From Kitasatospora cheerisanensis KCTC 2395 (GTDB lineage: Bacteria; Actinomycetota; Actinomycetes; Streptomycetales; Streptomycetaceae), in the NCBI RefSeq assembly GCF_000696185.1, contig NZ_KK853998.1:53082-94753 (forward strand): DNA of 41,672 bases, given 5' to 3'. The notes below the pieces were generated by a model. The model was not told where the DNA came from. It was given only the letters and a program-made list of their open reading frames with translations, and searched no databases. The translations under genes and the position numbers were made by a program. Positions 24,332 through 34,900 of the stretch are shown here, in pieces. Each line of letters begins with the position of its first letter. Position 1 is the stretch's first letter.

Positions 24332-27300
24332 TCAGGGGTTGGGGTTGTAGGTCTTGGAGTCCCAGGCGGGGGTTCCGGACGGCTTGTAGATGACGAAGTT
24401 GCAGTCGTCCTGGATTTTGGCGACGGCACCGGGGTTTCCGGCTGTGGCGGAGTTCCAGAGGGAGTTCGCGCTGCTGCCGGGGGTGGTGAAGGTCGGGTCG
24501 GGCTTGTAGACGACGAGGTTGCCGTCGGTCTGCATGGTGGCCCAGGCGCCCGGGTTTCCGTTGGTGCTGGTGGCCCAGAGTGCTTTGCCGGTGGGGGTGT
24601 TCTGGATGTTGAGGGCGTAGAGGACGAGGTTGCCATCCGGTTGCATGACCAGCATGGTGTGGGCGGCGTAGACGGTGTCGCCGGGGCGGAGGATGCTGCC
24701 GCCGGTGAGGGTGGTGGGAAGGGTGTCGACGAAGTTGCTGACGGAGACGTCGGCGACGGCGCCCTTGAAGTAGTTGCTGTTGGCGTTGCCGCCCCGGTAG
24801 CGGCCGATGACGAGCTTGCCGGTGGCCGGGATGGTCGTGTTGTGGGTGCCGAAGGCGGCGGGGGCGCCGTTGACGAACAGGACCATCTGCTTGGTGGTGG
24901 CGTTGAAGGTCGCGGTCAGCTTGGTCCAGGCGCCGGGCTGGACGCGGCCGGCGGAGTTGACAGCGTCCGTGGCGTCGTAGGGCCAGCCGCTCGCGGTGTC
25001 GGCGGTGGCCATGGCGAACTTCCAGTAGGTGACGCCGTTGACCAGGCTGGGCCAGATCATGAAGTTGCTGGTGCCGGTGCCGTCCTGGCTGACGACGACG
25101 CCTTCGGTGAGCTGGTCGGCGCGGGCCCAGGCGCTCACGGTGAACGACTGCTGGGTGTTGACCTGCAGGGTCGTGTCGATCTCGCCGTTGTTGCCGGTGC
25201 TGTTGAGCAGTGCGGCGTTGGCCGGCTCGGCCCGGCCGGTGGAGATCCAGCTGACGTCGCCTGTGACGGTGCCGTTGTTGCGGCCGATGGCGTCGTTGGC
25301 GTTGCCGGCGAGCGGGTAGCGGGCGAGCGGCGGACGCAGGTCGCCGACGGTGTTGACGCCGGTGAAGCCGGTCACCACACCGGGGTGACCGGCGGGGTCC
25401 CCGATCTTGCCGGGCCAGACGGTGAGCTGGCTGGCCGAGTTCTGCGCGTACAGGTCCGCGATGCCGTCACCGGTCAGGTCACCGACCGAGCCGACCGTCG
25501 GGTAGGCGGCGGGGTTGATACCACTGCCGATGACGGTCCCCTTGGTGGGATCGGCGAGCGCGGAGTAGTCGATGGCGCAGCTATTGGCGGGGTTCCTGGT
25601 GATCGGGTAGGAGAGGATCTTGCCGGTGCTGCGCTCGCGGGTCCACAGGGTGGCCTGCTTGGTGGTCGTCGTGGTTCCGGCGGTGGTGGTGCAGGTGGTG
25701 GTGCCGTTTGCGGGGCCGGGGCCGATCAGGTCGTAGTTGCTCCAGTCGAGGTCGGAAATCTGGGTGTCCTTGGGCGCGAGCAGCTTGATGCTGTTGCTAC
25801 CGGGGGAGAACAGCCAGAGCTTCTTGCCGATCACCGCGATCAGGTAGGTCCTGGCGGGCGTGGCAGCGACTTCGTCCTCGACGGATCCGACCGCGAGGAT
25901 CTGGGTCGCGTTGCTCCAGTCGGTGCCGAGCTCGGTCGGGCAGGTGATGGTGAGGCCGTTGGCGTCGGTGCAGGTGACCGCACCCTGCGTGGTGGTGCCG
26001 TTCAGATAGAACGCGGTGCGGGTGGTGAATCCGGCGGCCGAGTTCAGGTACAGGAAGAGCTGTGGGCTTCCAGCCGGGTGGGCAATCAGATCATCGAGGG
26101 TGACGCCACCGCGCAGGGACCCGTGATGGGTGACCTGGACGGCCTGCCAGGTGCCGGTGGGCGAGGTGACGGCCGGTCCGACCAGCCAGCCTGCGTGCGT
26201 CGGGTCGATGGTGCTCTGGACGACGCGCAGGTTGCCGGTGCTGTCCGGCAGGAGGATGTCGGGACGCCGGTCGCCGGTGACATCGCCATAGACGACGCCC
26301 TGGGCCGCGCTCCACGGGGCGTAGAAGCTGTAGGCGAACGGCTGGCTGTAGTTGCCGGCGTTGTCCTGGGCCTGTACGTAGAGGACGTTGGTGCCCCAGC
26401 GCGGCGGGGTGTAGCTGTAGGAGGCTGTGCCGCTGGCGTCGGGCAGTAGGGCGCCGATCTGGTCGCAGTTCCAGCCGGTCACCGGGCTTGGGTCAGTGCT
26501 GACCCGGAAGCAGGCGAGGCCGGAGGCACTGGTGCCGGCGGGGGCCAGGTCGCTGCCGGTGATGGTGAATATTCCCGCGCTGCCGACCGCCTTGGACGGG
26601 TTCGGGGAGCCGGAGGGCGGGAAGTCGGTGGAGCTTACGTTCACGCTGGGCGGTGTCTTGTCGACGCGGAGCCAGCAGGGGCCGGAGTTCGGAGAGGTGA
26701 GCAGGCCGTCGTTGGCATTGGCCCACCAGCGGTACTGGTGGCCGTCGGCCAGAGCGGAGCCCGGCACGTTGACGTACCCGGCTCCGAAGGCGGGTGCGGG
26801 GGTGGACCACACCCCGGGGAAGGTGTTGGCGGTCTCGTCCCAGACGGCGAAGTTGTCGGTGAGGTTCTGCCCGGTCGGGGACCACTGGCTCAGGCCCAGC
26901 GTGAGGTTCTGGGTAGCGCCGATCCAGCCTGGGTTGTTGCTGCCGAAGCAGTCGCCGCCGGTCGGCTTGCCCTTGCCGTCGGTGTTGGCGAAGCCCGGGG
27001 TCGGGCTGCTGCGGGGCCACCACGAGCTGGGCGTGATGTCGTAGTTGGTGGTGATGGAGACGTTGCTCCGGATGTGGTGGCGGTAGAGCTTGTTGTTCTC
27101 GTCGCTGGGCGCGATGCCGACGGTCCAGTCGCCCCACTTCTGGGACGCGGCCTGCTGCATCTGCGCGGTCACGTTGAAGGAGATCGTGCCGGTTCCGGTG
27201 ATCGGCGCGGCGGAGTCTGCGACCTTGGTGCAGCCGCCGAAGGTGCCGCTGCCGTTGCACGGCTGGTTGTTCCAGGTGGTGTCGGCGTCGATGGTCCCGG

Positions 27301-28618
27301 TCCAGTAAAGGCCGAACGTGGTGCTGGTGGTCGGGGACGAGGCGTCGACGACGTTCACGAGCATTGTGGAGTCGTAGACGGTCGGCGGGGCCGGGGCACC
27401 GCTGGGCTGGTTGTAGATCTCGGGCGCGATGCCGACCCTGATGTAGGCACGCTCCCGACCGTAGGCCGGGCAGGGGTTGGAGCCGCTGTAGCCGCAATAG
27501 CCGACGCCGAGGTCCTGGTCGGCGGTGCTGAAGTACTTGGCGTCGCGGAGGTACTCCTGCACCTGGGTCGAGGCTGTCTTGTAGCTGACCGCACCGACGG
27601 TCGGGTCCAAGTACCACGGGCCGGTGCCCTTGCCAAAGGTGGCCCCGTCCGGTGTCACATCGAGACCGGAACCGGTCGACTTCACGGTCATGGGGGCGAC
27701 AACAGCGGTGTGGCCAGGGCCAGCGGCACTCGACAGCGCCCCGGATTCGGTCTGTTGAGCTGACGTCAGCGAGTAGGGCGCGGCCGAGCCGGTAGCGGCG
27801 ACCGGTGCGACGGTGGAGTCCCACTGCAGCGGCGTGGGCGCCTGGAGGCGTGCCTTACCGGCGGAGTCCTTGAAGCTGATGTTGCCGGCCGTGTCGGTCT
27901 CGATGCTCAGGCCAGTCACGGACATGGGGAAGTGCAGTGTCTTAAGGCGCGGGTCGGCGGCCGCAGCTGCGGTCTTGACCACAATCACGTCCCGCCACCC
28001 GCCGTTGCTAAGCGCGCTGACCACCAGGTCGACGTCGGGCAGCACGTTGGCGTAGGTGGCTGTGGCGCCAGCGAGCGACGGCGCGGGAAGCGTGAATGGG
28101 GCGGTGACGGCCAGCTTCTCGCCGTCGACGGTGGTGAGCGTCGCGAGCGGGCCGTCACCGCCGCCCGACAACGACAGCGAGTCCTGCGTGACAGCCGGGC
28201 TGATGGAATTGTCCGCGTTGCGATGCAGGGTTGGGTCGAGATCGGCCCACTTGCCGGACCGCTTGGTACGTACGGCAATCGAGTTGTCGGTAGTGGTCAG
28301 CGTGCCGTTCGGATTCGCCATGGTTCGTGATGACTCGGTGGTCAACGGTTCCACTACGACCTGCTGCCCGGTGGACTTGGCGTGCGCGCGGGCATCCGCG
28401 ATTGCCTGTTGTTCCGGCGTCGTGGCGAGAACTTCGTTCCCGGAAGCGGACGGCGCTGGCGACGGCGAGGCGCTGAGGGCGGCCGCGTCGGCCGTCGGGA
28501 TCCCGAGCAGGCCGAGGCCGAGAGCACCGGACGCGAGCAGGGCAATCAGAGGGGGCACCTGCCCCCTCCCGGGACCCGGGAGTCGCGGTTTACGCAGGTC
28601 GGAACTTCGGCTGGACAT
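24332..28618 (-). CDS. Secreted FG-GAP / LamG / B-lectin protein
   Basis: This 1428-aa protein has a Sec signal peptide (basic head, hydrophobic LIALLASGALGLGLLG, cleavage near ADAAA, about residue 46). Its N-terminal half carries Trp/Gly-rich beta-strand domains seen in large streptomycete exoproteins found with Rhs proteins. FG-GAP-type repeats appear at about 780 (VYGDVTGDRRPDILLPD) and 1045 (SVGDLTGDGIADLY). A LamG-like jelly roll (about 1115-1290) and a mannose-binding B-lectin domain (QPDGNLVLY, QTDGNLVVY, QDDCNFVIY, about 1310-1428) close it. It probably acts at the cell surface, binding glycans. It is divergent from the Rhs-deaminase gene, sharing a 356-bp control region, so joint regulation is likely. 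Confidence 0.75.
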   Translation of the reverse strand: MSSRSSDLRKPRLPGPGRGQVPPLIALLASGALGLGLLGIPTADAAALSASPSPAPSASGNEVLATTPEQQAIADARAHAKSTGQQVVVEPLTTESSRTMANPNGTLTTTDNSIAVRTKRSGKWADLDPTLHRNADNSISPAVTQDSLSLSGGGDGPLATLTTVDGEKLAVTAPFTLPAPSLAGATATYANVLPDVDLVVSALSNGGWRDVIVVKTAAAAADPRLKTLHFPMSVTGLSIETDTAGNISFKDSAGKARLQAPTPLQWDSTVAPVAATGSAAPYSLTSAQQTESGALSSAAGPGHTAVVAPMTVKSTGSGLDVTPDGATFGKGTGPWYLDPTVGAVSYKTASTQVQEYLRDAKYFSTADQDLGVGYCGYSGSNPCPAYGRERAYIRVGIAPEIYNQPSGAPAPPTVYDSTMLVNVVDASSPTTSTTFGLYWTGTIDADTTWNNQPCNGSGTFGGCTKVADSAAPITGTGTISFNVTAQMQQAASQKWGDWTVGIAPSDENNKLYRHHIRSNVSITTNYDITPSSWWPRSSPTPGFANTDGKGKPTGGDCFGSNNPGWIGATQNLTLGLSQWSPTGQNLTDNFAVWDETANTFPGVWSTPAPAFGAGYVNVPGSALADGHQYRWWANANDGLLTSPNSGPCWLRVDKTPPSVNVSSTDFPPSGSPNPSKAVGSAGIFTITGSDLAPAGTSASGLACFRVSTDPSPVTGWNCDQIGALLPDASGTASYSYTPPRWGTNVLYVQAQDNAGNYSQPFAYSFYAPWSAAQGVVYGDVTGDRRPDILLPDSTGNLRVVQSTIDPTHAGWLVGPAVTSPTGTWQAVQVTHHGSLRGGVTLDDLIAHPAGSPQLFLYLNSAAGFTTRTAFYLNGTTTQGAVTCTDANGLTITCPTELGTDWSNATQILAVGSVEDEVAATPARTYLIAVIGKKLWLFSPGSNSIKLLAPKDTQISDLDWSNYDLIGPGPANGTTTCTTTAGTTTTTKQATLWTRERSTGKILSYPITRNPANSCAIDYSALADPTKGTVIGSGINPAAYPTVGSVGDLTGDGIADLYAQNSASQLTVWPGKIGDPAGHPGVVTGFTGVNTVGDLRPPLARYPLAGNANDAIGRNNGTVTGDVSWISTGRAEPANAALLNSTGNNGEIDTTLQVNTQQSFTVSAWARADQLTEGVVVSQDGTGTSNFMIWPSLVNGVTYWKFAMATADTASGWPYDATDAVNSAGRVQPGAWTKLTATFNATTKQMVLFVNGAPAAFGTHNTTIPATGKLVIGRYRGGNANSNYFKGAVADVSVSNFVDTLPTTLTGGSILRPGDTVYAAHTMLVMQPDGNLVLYALNIQNTPTGKALWATSTNGNPGAWATMQTDGNLVVYKPDPTFTTPGSSANSLWNSATAGNPGAVAKIQDDCNFVIYKPSGTPAWDSKTYNPNP

Positions 28619-28974
28619 AAATCGTACTCAATTTCTGTAGTTCGCCGACCGAGTGTGCGGCTGTGATTTCTCGATGGTCTCGACGTGCGCTTGAGAAGCG
28701 AAACAGTAATGTCGCCATATGCCTGAAATATCCACTTTGAGATCCGATAACAATCGCATGACGGAGACTCAACTGGTGTCGATGCAACGAAACCTGCATC
28801 AGGCGGACATATCCTGACGGATCGTCATGTTTTTTGATAACGATTGCATCGGCAAGGTGGCTGCTTCCCAGTTACCGCGTACCGGGCCTTTGCTGATCCA
28901 TAGGATCTGCTCGATGTGCTCGCGACTGCGAAATTGCACATCGATCGGCGATGAAATCCGATTGGAGAACTCGG
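28619..28974. promoter_or_regulatory. Divergent control region with direct repeat
   Basis: This gap is visibly richer in A and T than its surroundings. GATAACAATCGCATG (28746-28760) and GATAACGATTGCATC (28836-28850) match at 12 of 15 bases and lie 90 bases apart, making them candidate operator halves for the two large divergent genes. A short inverted pair, TGACG and CGTCA (28815-28828), sits before the second copy. No sigma-factor boxes can be assigned with confidence. Confidence 0.4.
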
Positions 28975-31900
28975 GTGGGACCATGGCGTGCCGGAACACC
29001 ACTAGGACGATGGCTACGAGAACGAACGCGGGGGATCGGCCTCGTCGCACTTCTGGCCGTCTTGATGACGCTGCTCACGGCACCGTCGGTCGAAGCAATG
29101 GCAGCGAACCGGGACCGCGGCAAGGACTGGAAGCCCAAGGCCCAGCTGTCTGACACGAAGCCGGTGAAGGGCACCGACCTGGTGCCCGCGAAGCCGAACA
29201 AGCCCGAGTTCCCGGTGCCGAAGGACTGGCGTTCTACCGCTGCGGGCACACCGCCGAGCGGCAGCGCGGAGGTCACCGTTGGGGCCGGTTCCGCGGAGGC
29301 GAAGGACGCCGCCGCCGCCACGGGCGGGGCTGCGCCCGCGGCCGGCGGCCGAGGTCTGGTGAAGGCGGGCTCACTGCCCGTGGCAGTGGCTGCCGCCGAC
29401 TCCGTCGCCGCGCACAAGGTGAAGGTGGAGGTCGCAGATCAGGCGAAGGCCAAGGCCGCCGGCGCGGTCGGCCCGATCGTCGCGCTGACCGACTCTGCGG
29501 CCGCCGCGGGCTCGGCGGGCCGAAAGGTGACCGTCGACATCGATCTCAACGCCTGGTCGGGGCCGCTCTGGGCGGACCGGGCCCGGCTGGTGGCACTGCC
29601 CGCTTGCGCACTGACCACCCCGGACAAGCCCGAGTGCCGTACCCAGACGCGGATCGAGAGCAAGGTCGACACGTCCTCCAGCCGGCTCAGCGCCGACGTC
29701 ACCCTGCCGATCGGGAACGCTGCGCCCATGGTGTTGGCGACGCTGTCGGATTCCTCGGGCCCCACCGGCTCGTACGCGGCGACCTCCCTGTCGACGTCGG
29801 CGGCGTGGGGTGCGGGTTCGAACATGGGTAACTTCACCTACTCGTACCCGATCCAGATGCCCGCTGGCATAGCCGGGGCGGCGCCGTCCGTGGCGCTGTC
29901 GTACGACTCGTCGGCGGTGGACGGCAAGACGTCCGCGTCCAATTCCCAGTCGTCGTGGCTGGGTGACGGCTGGAGTTACGAGCCGGGCTTCATCGAACGG
30001 TCGTACAAGAGCTGTTCCAAGGACGGCATTGACGGCTCCGGCGACCTCTGCTGGGGAGGCCAGAACGCTTCCATGTCGCTGGCCGGCCACTCCGGCGCCC
30101 TCGTCCGGGACGACGACACGGGCGTGTGGCACCTGCAGGGCGACGACGGCACGAAGCTCGAACTGCTGACGGGTGCCCCCAACGGCCTGTACAACGGCGA
30201 GTACTGGAAGGTCACCGTCGCCGACGGCACCCAGTACTGGTTCGGCCAGAACCACCTGCCAGGCGGCGACAATGCCGACCCCGCGTCGAACTCCGCCTGG
30301 TCCGAGCCGGTCTACTCGCCCAACAGCGGCGACCCCTGCTACAACTCCGGTACCGGCAAAGGCTCCTGGTGCTCCATGGGCTGGCGCTGGAACCTCGACT
30401 ACGTGGTGGATACCCACCAGAACCTCATCAGCTACAGCTACGCCACCGAGACCAACAAGTACAGCCGCGGCGCCGGCCAGAACAGCGGCAACGGCACACT
30501 GACGTCGTACGTTCGCGGTGGCACCCTCTCGCAGATCTCCTATGGCCAGCGCCTGCCCGAGCAGGTCGCGGCCCACGGCACGCTCAAGCCCGCCGCCAAG
30601 GCAATCTTCACCACCTTCGAGCGCTGCCTGCCGGAGGACAAGACGTTCGCCTGCGACCCCTCGCAGCGCACCTCAGCGAACGCCACCAAGTGGCCGGACG
30701 TTCCGTTGGACCAGCTGTGCGACACCAGTTGCACAAACTCCGGGCCGTCCTTCTTCAGCACCAAGCGCCTGACCGGGATCTCCACACAGGTGCTGGTCGC
30801 AACCGACTATCGCACGGTCGACACCTGGGATCTGACCCACATCTTCAAGGACCCCGGAGACACCACAAGGGCCGCATTGTGGCTGGCATCGATCAAGCGC
30901 ACCGGCACGAACGGCCAGGAGAAGGCCGAGCTTCCACTCGTCTCCTTCACGCCGGTCGAACTCGACAACCGAGTCGACGGCCTGGTCCCCGCTCAGCCTG
31001 CCTTCAGGCGCCCGCGTATGCAGCAGATCACCACCGAGACCGGTGGCAAGATCCTGGTGTACTACTCGTCCCCGGAGTGCTCCCGGGTCAAGAACCACAT
31101 GCCGTCCTCCGAGGACGGCAACACGATGGCCTGCCAACCCGTCCACTGGTACCTGCCGGGCTCGTCCTCTCCGGACCCGGTGAACGACTGGTTCAACAAG
31201 TACCTGGTCACCTCGGTCGCCGAATCGGACGCAGTCACCGGTTGGGCCATGACCAAGACGACGGCCTACACCTACAACGGCGGCGCGGCCTGGCACCGCA
31301 ACGACAGTGAGTGGACCGACCCGAAGACCCGCACCTGGGACAGCTTCCGCGGCTACCAGTCGGTGGACGCCTTCCTCGGCAGCGGCAATACGGGCGAAGC
31401 ACCCAAGACCCAGCAGAGGGTCACCTACCTGCGCGGCATGGACGGCGATGTTCTCGCCAACGGCACGCAGCGCAGCGTGAGCGTCACCACCCCGCTCGGC
31501 GGAAGCGTCACCGACAGCGACTGGCTGGCCGGCTCGCCGATCACGACCGAGGTCTACGACCGGGCCGGCGGCCAGGTCGTCAGCGTGAGCGGCACCACCA
31601 GCAGCGGCCAGCGAGCCACCGCGACGCACAAGCAGTCCGGCGGCATGCCCGACCTCGTGGCCCGCTACCCCGCCGACCAGGTCACCACCGTGGCCAAGAG
31701 CAAGCTGGCCGACGGCAGTTGGCGCACCACCACGAAGACCGCCACCAGCGACCCCGCGCACGCCAACCGCGAACTGCAGGTCGACGACAAGGGCGACGGC
31801 ACCGCCGCCACCCCGGAGATCTGCACCACCACCAAATACGCCACAAGCAGCAACAGCGCGCTGGTGGCCCTGGTCAGCGAGAAGAAGTCCGTCGCCGGCC

Positions 31901-34900
31901 CGTGCGGCACGACGGCGACCTCCTCCAACACAGTCAGCAACACCCGAACTCTCTACGACTCCAAGCCGTTCGGCCAGGCCGGCACGCTCGCCGAGGCAAC
32001 CGGCGCCCAGACGCTGGACCACTACAACGACGCCGGCAACCCGGTGTACATCCACACCGCCACGACCGCGTTCGACGTGTACGGCCGTCCGGTGTCCAAC
32101 ACCGAGAGCGACGGCTCCACATACGACACGGACGGCAACCAGCTGACCGGGCGCAACCCGGCCGCGACCGCTGCCACGACCACCACCACCTACACCCCGG
32201 CCACCGGAGCGATACCCACCAAGGTCACCTCGACCGGCGCCATGGGCAGCGGCTGGACCTCCACCGCCACCCAGGACCCCGGTCGCAACCTGCCGCTGGC
32301 CTCCACCGATCTCAACGGCCGCACCACCACCGAGCAGTACGACGGCCTCGGCCGCCTGACCGCCGTGTGGATCCCGGGCCGGGCCACCAGCCTCTCCCCG
32401 AACTACAAGTTCTCCTACGCGGTCAACGGCGTCTCCGGGCCCTCGGTCGTCACGTCGCAGTCCCACAACGAGACCGCAAGCGATCTGTACCAGACGAAGA
32501 CCGACCTGTACGACGGCCTGGGCCGGCTGCGGCAGACCCAGACCACCCCGCTCACCACCATTCCCGGCCGCTATGTCACCGACACGCAGTACGACTCGCA
32601 CGGCTGGGTGACCAAAGCGTCCGCCCCGTACTACAACCCCGACTCCTCCCCCAACGGGACGGTCGTGGTGCCCAAGGTCGACTCGGAAGTGCTGGCGCAG
32701 ACCTGGAGCACCTACGACGGCATGGGTCGGGTCACCAAGTCGGACTTCAGGTCCAACGCCCAGACGCAGTGGTCGACCATCACGGCCTACCCCGGTGCGG
32801 ACCGGGTCGATGTGACACCCCCTCAAGGCGGCACGCCGACCAGCACCTTCACGGACGCACGCGGACGCACCACAGCGCTGTGGCAGTACCGCGGCTCCGC
32901 TGTGACCGGAAGGGCCGCCGACGCGGACGTCACCACATACGCGTTCACTCCGTCCGGTCAGCCCACCTCGCGCACCGACAGTCAGGGCAACACCTGGACC
33001 TACGGCTACGACCTGCGCGGCCGACAGACCTCGGTCACCGACCCCGACACGGGCACCACCCGCACCGCCTACGACGTCAACTCCCGAGTCGCCTCGACCA
33101 CCGACGCCAAGGGCAGCGTGCTGGCCTACAGCTACGACCTGTTGGGTCGCAAGACCGGCATATATGCGGGCAGCGTCGCACCGGCCAACCAACTGGCGGG
33201 CTGGACCTACGACACCGTTGCCGGCGCCAAGGGCAAGCCGGCCTCCTCCACCCGGTACGTGGGCGGAACCACGGGCAACGCCTACACCCAGACGGTCACC
33301 GCATACGACACCAACTACCGGCCCACCGGCAGCAGCGTCACCATCCCCGCCAACGAAGGAGCGCTCGCCGGCACCTACACCACCACCAACGCCTACACCC
33401 CGATCACGGGGCTGTTGGACCACACCAACCTGCCCGCCATGGGCGGCCTGCCCGCCGAAGAGGTCGACTACCTCTACAGCGACACAGGCCTCCTGTTGGG
33501 CTCCGCGGGCCTGAGCACCCTCGCCCAGAGCGTCCAATACGACGGACTCGGCCGCACACTCCAGACCACTCTTGGTGATTTCGGCACCCAGGTGTCGTCC
33601 ACGCCGATTTACGACCCGGCCACCGGACGCGTCGTCAAGTCGACTCTCGAACGTCAGGTCGGCCCGAAAGAGCTCGACGTCACCACCTACACCTACAACC
33701 AGGCCGGCCGCATCACCTCGGTGAGCGACATCCAGAACGCCTCGGCGACCGATACCCAGTGCTTCACGTACGACTACCTGGGACGGCTCACCAACGCCTG
33801 GACCGACACCGCCGGTACCACCACCAAAGCCAGCCCCTCCGTCCCCGGAATCGGCGGCTGCGTGAACGCCACCGGTCCCGCCATGACCGGCACCCCAGCC
33901 AAGCCGAGCGTCGGCGGCCCCTCGCCGTACTGGCAGACCTACGACTACGACCCCAGCGGCAACCGCAAATCCCTGGTGCAACACGACGTCACCGGAAACA
34001 CTGCCAAGGACATAACCACCACCCAGACCTTCGGCGCGCCGAAGTCCGTCAACACCCCCACCACCGCCCCGAACACCGGCGGAGGCACCGGCGGCCCGCA
34101 CGGCCTGCAGAACGCCTCCACCAAGTCGGCGTCTGGAACCGTCGCGACGTCCTACCAGTACGACGCGATCGGCCACACCACCTCCATCACCGAAACCAGC
34201 GGCACCACCGCACTCACCTGGAACGGCGAGGACAAACTCGAATCGGTCACCAAGACCGGTGAGGCCAAGGGCACTTCCTACCTGTACGACGCCGACGGCA
34301 ACCAGCTCATCCGCCGCAACCCCGGCAAGACCACGCTCAACCTCGGCTCCGACGAACTGACCCTGGACACCGCCACCGGCTCCATGTCGGACGTCCGCTA
34401 CTACAGCGCGCCCGGCGGCCTCACCATCACCCGCGTCACCGGGCCCACCGGCGGCGGAACTCTGGTCTACCAGGCCTCCGACCCGCACGGCACCAGCAGC
34501 GTCCAGATCAACACTGACGCCGGCCAGTCTGTCACCCGAAGGCCCGTCGACCCGTTCGGCAACCCCCGCGGCGCCCAACCCGCACCGGGCGCCTGGTCCG
34601 GAGACAAGGGCTTCGTCGGCGGCACCCTCGACACCGCAACCGGCCTCACCAATCTCGGAGCCCGCGAGTACGACCCCGTCCACGGACGATTCATCAACCC
34701 CGACCCACTCATCGACGCAGCCAACCCCCAGCAATGGAACGGCTACGCCTACAGCAACAACGACCCCGTCAACAGCTCTGATCCCTCCGGACTGATGACC
34801 AACGCCTACTCCGGATCGGTCTGGAACCTTGACAGCGAGCCGGTCTATCAGAGCGAGACCCCAGCCACAACCGACAGCAACGGCAACGGCAGCGGCGGAA

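Noticed and set aside
24257..26449. Plus-strand frame of 730 codons
   Set aside because: Antisense to the FG-GAP/LamG/lectin gene and low-complexity Gly/Val/Asp sequence.
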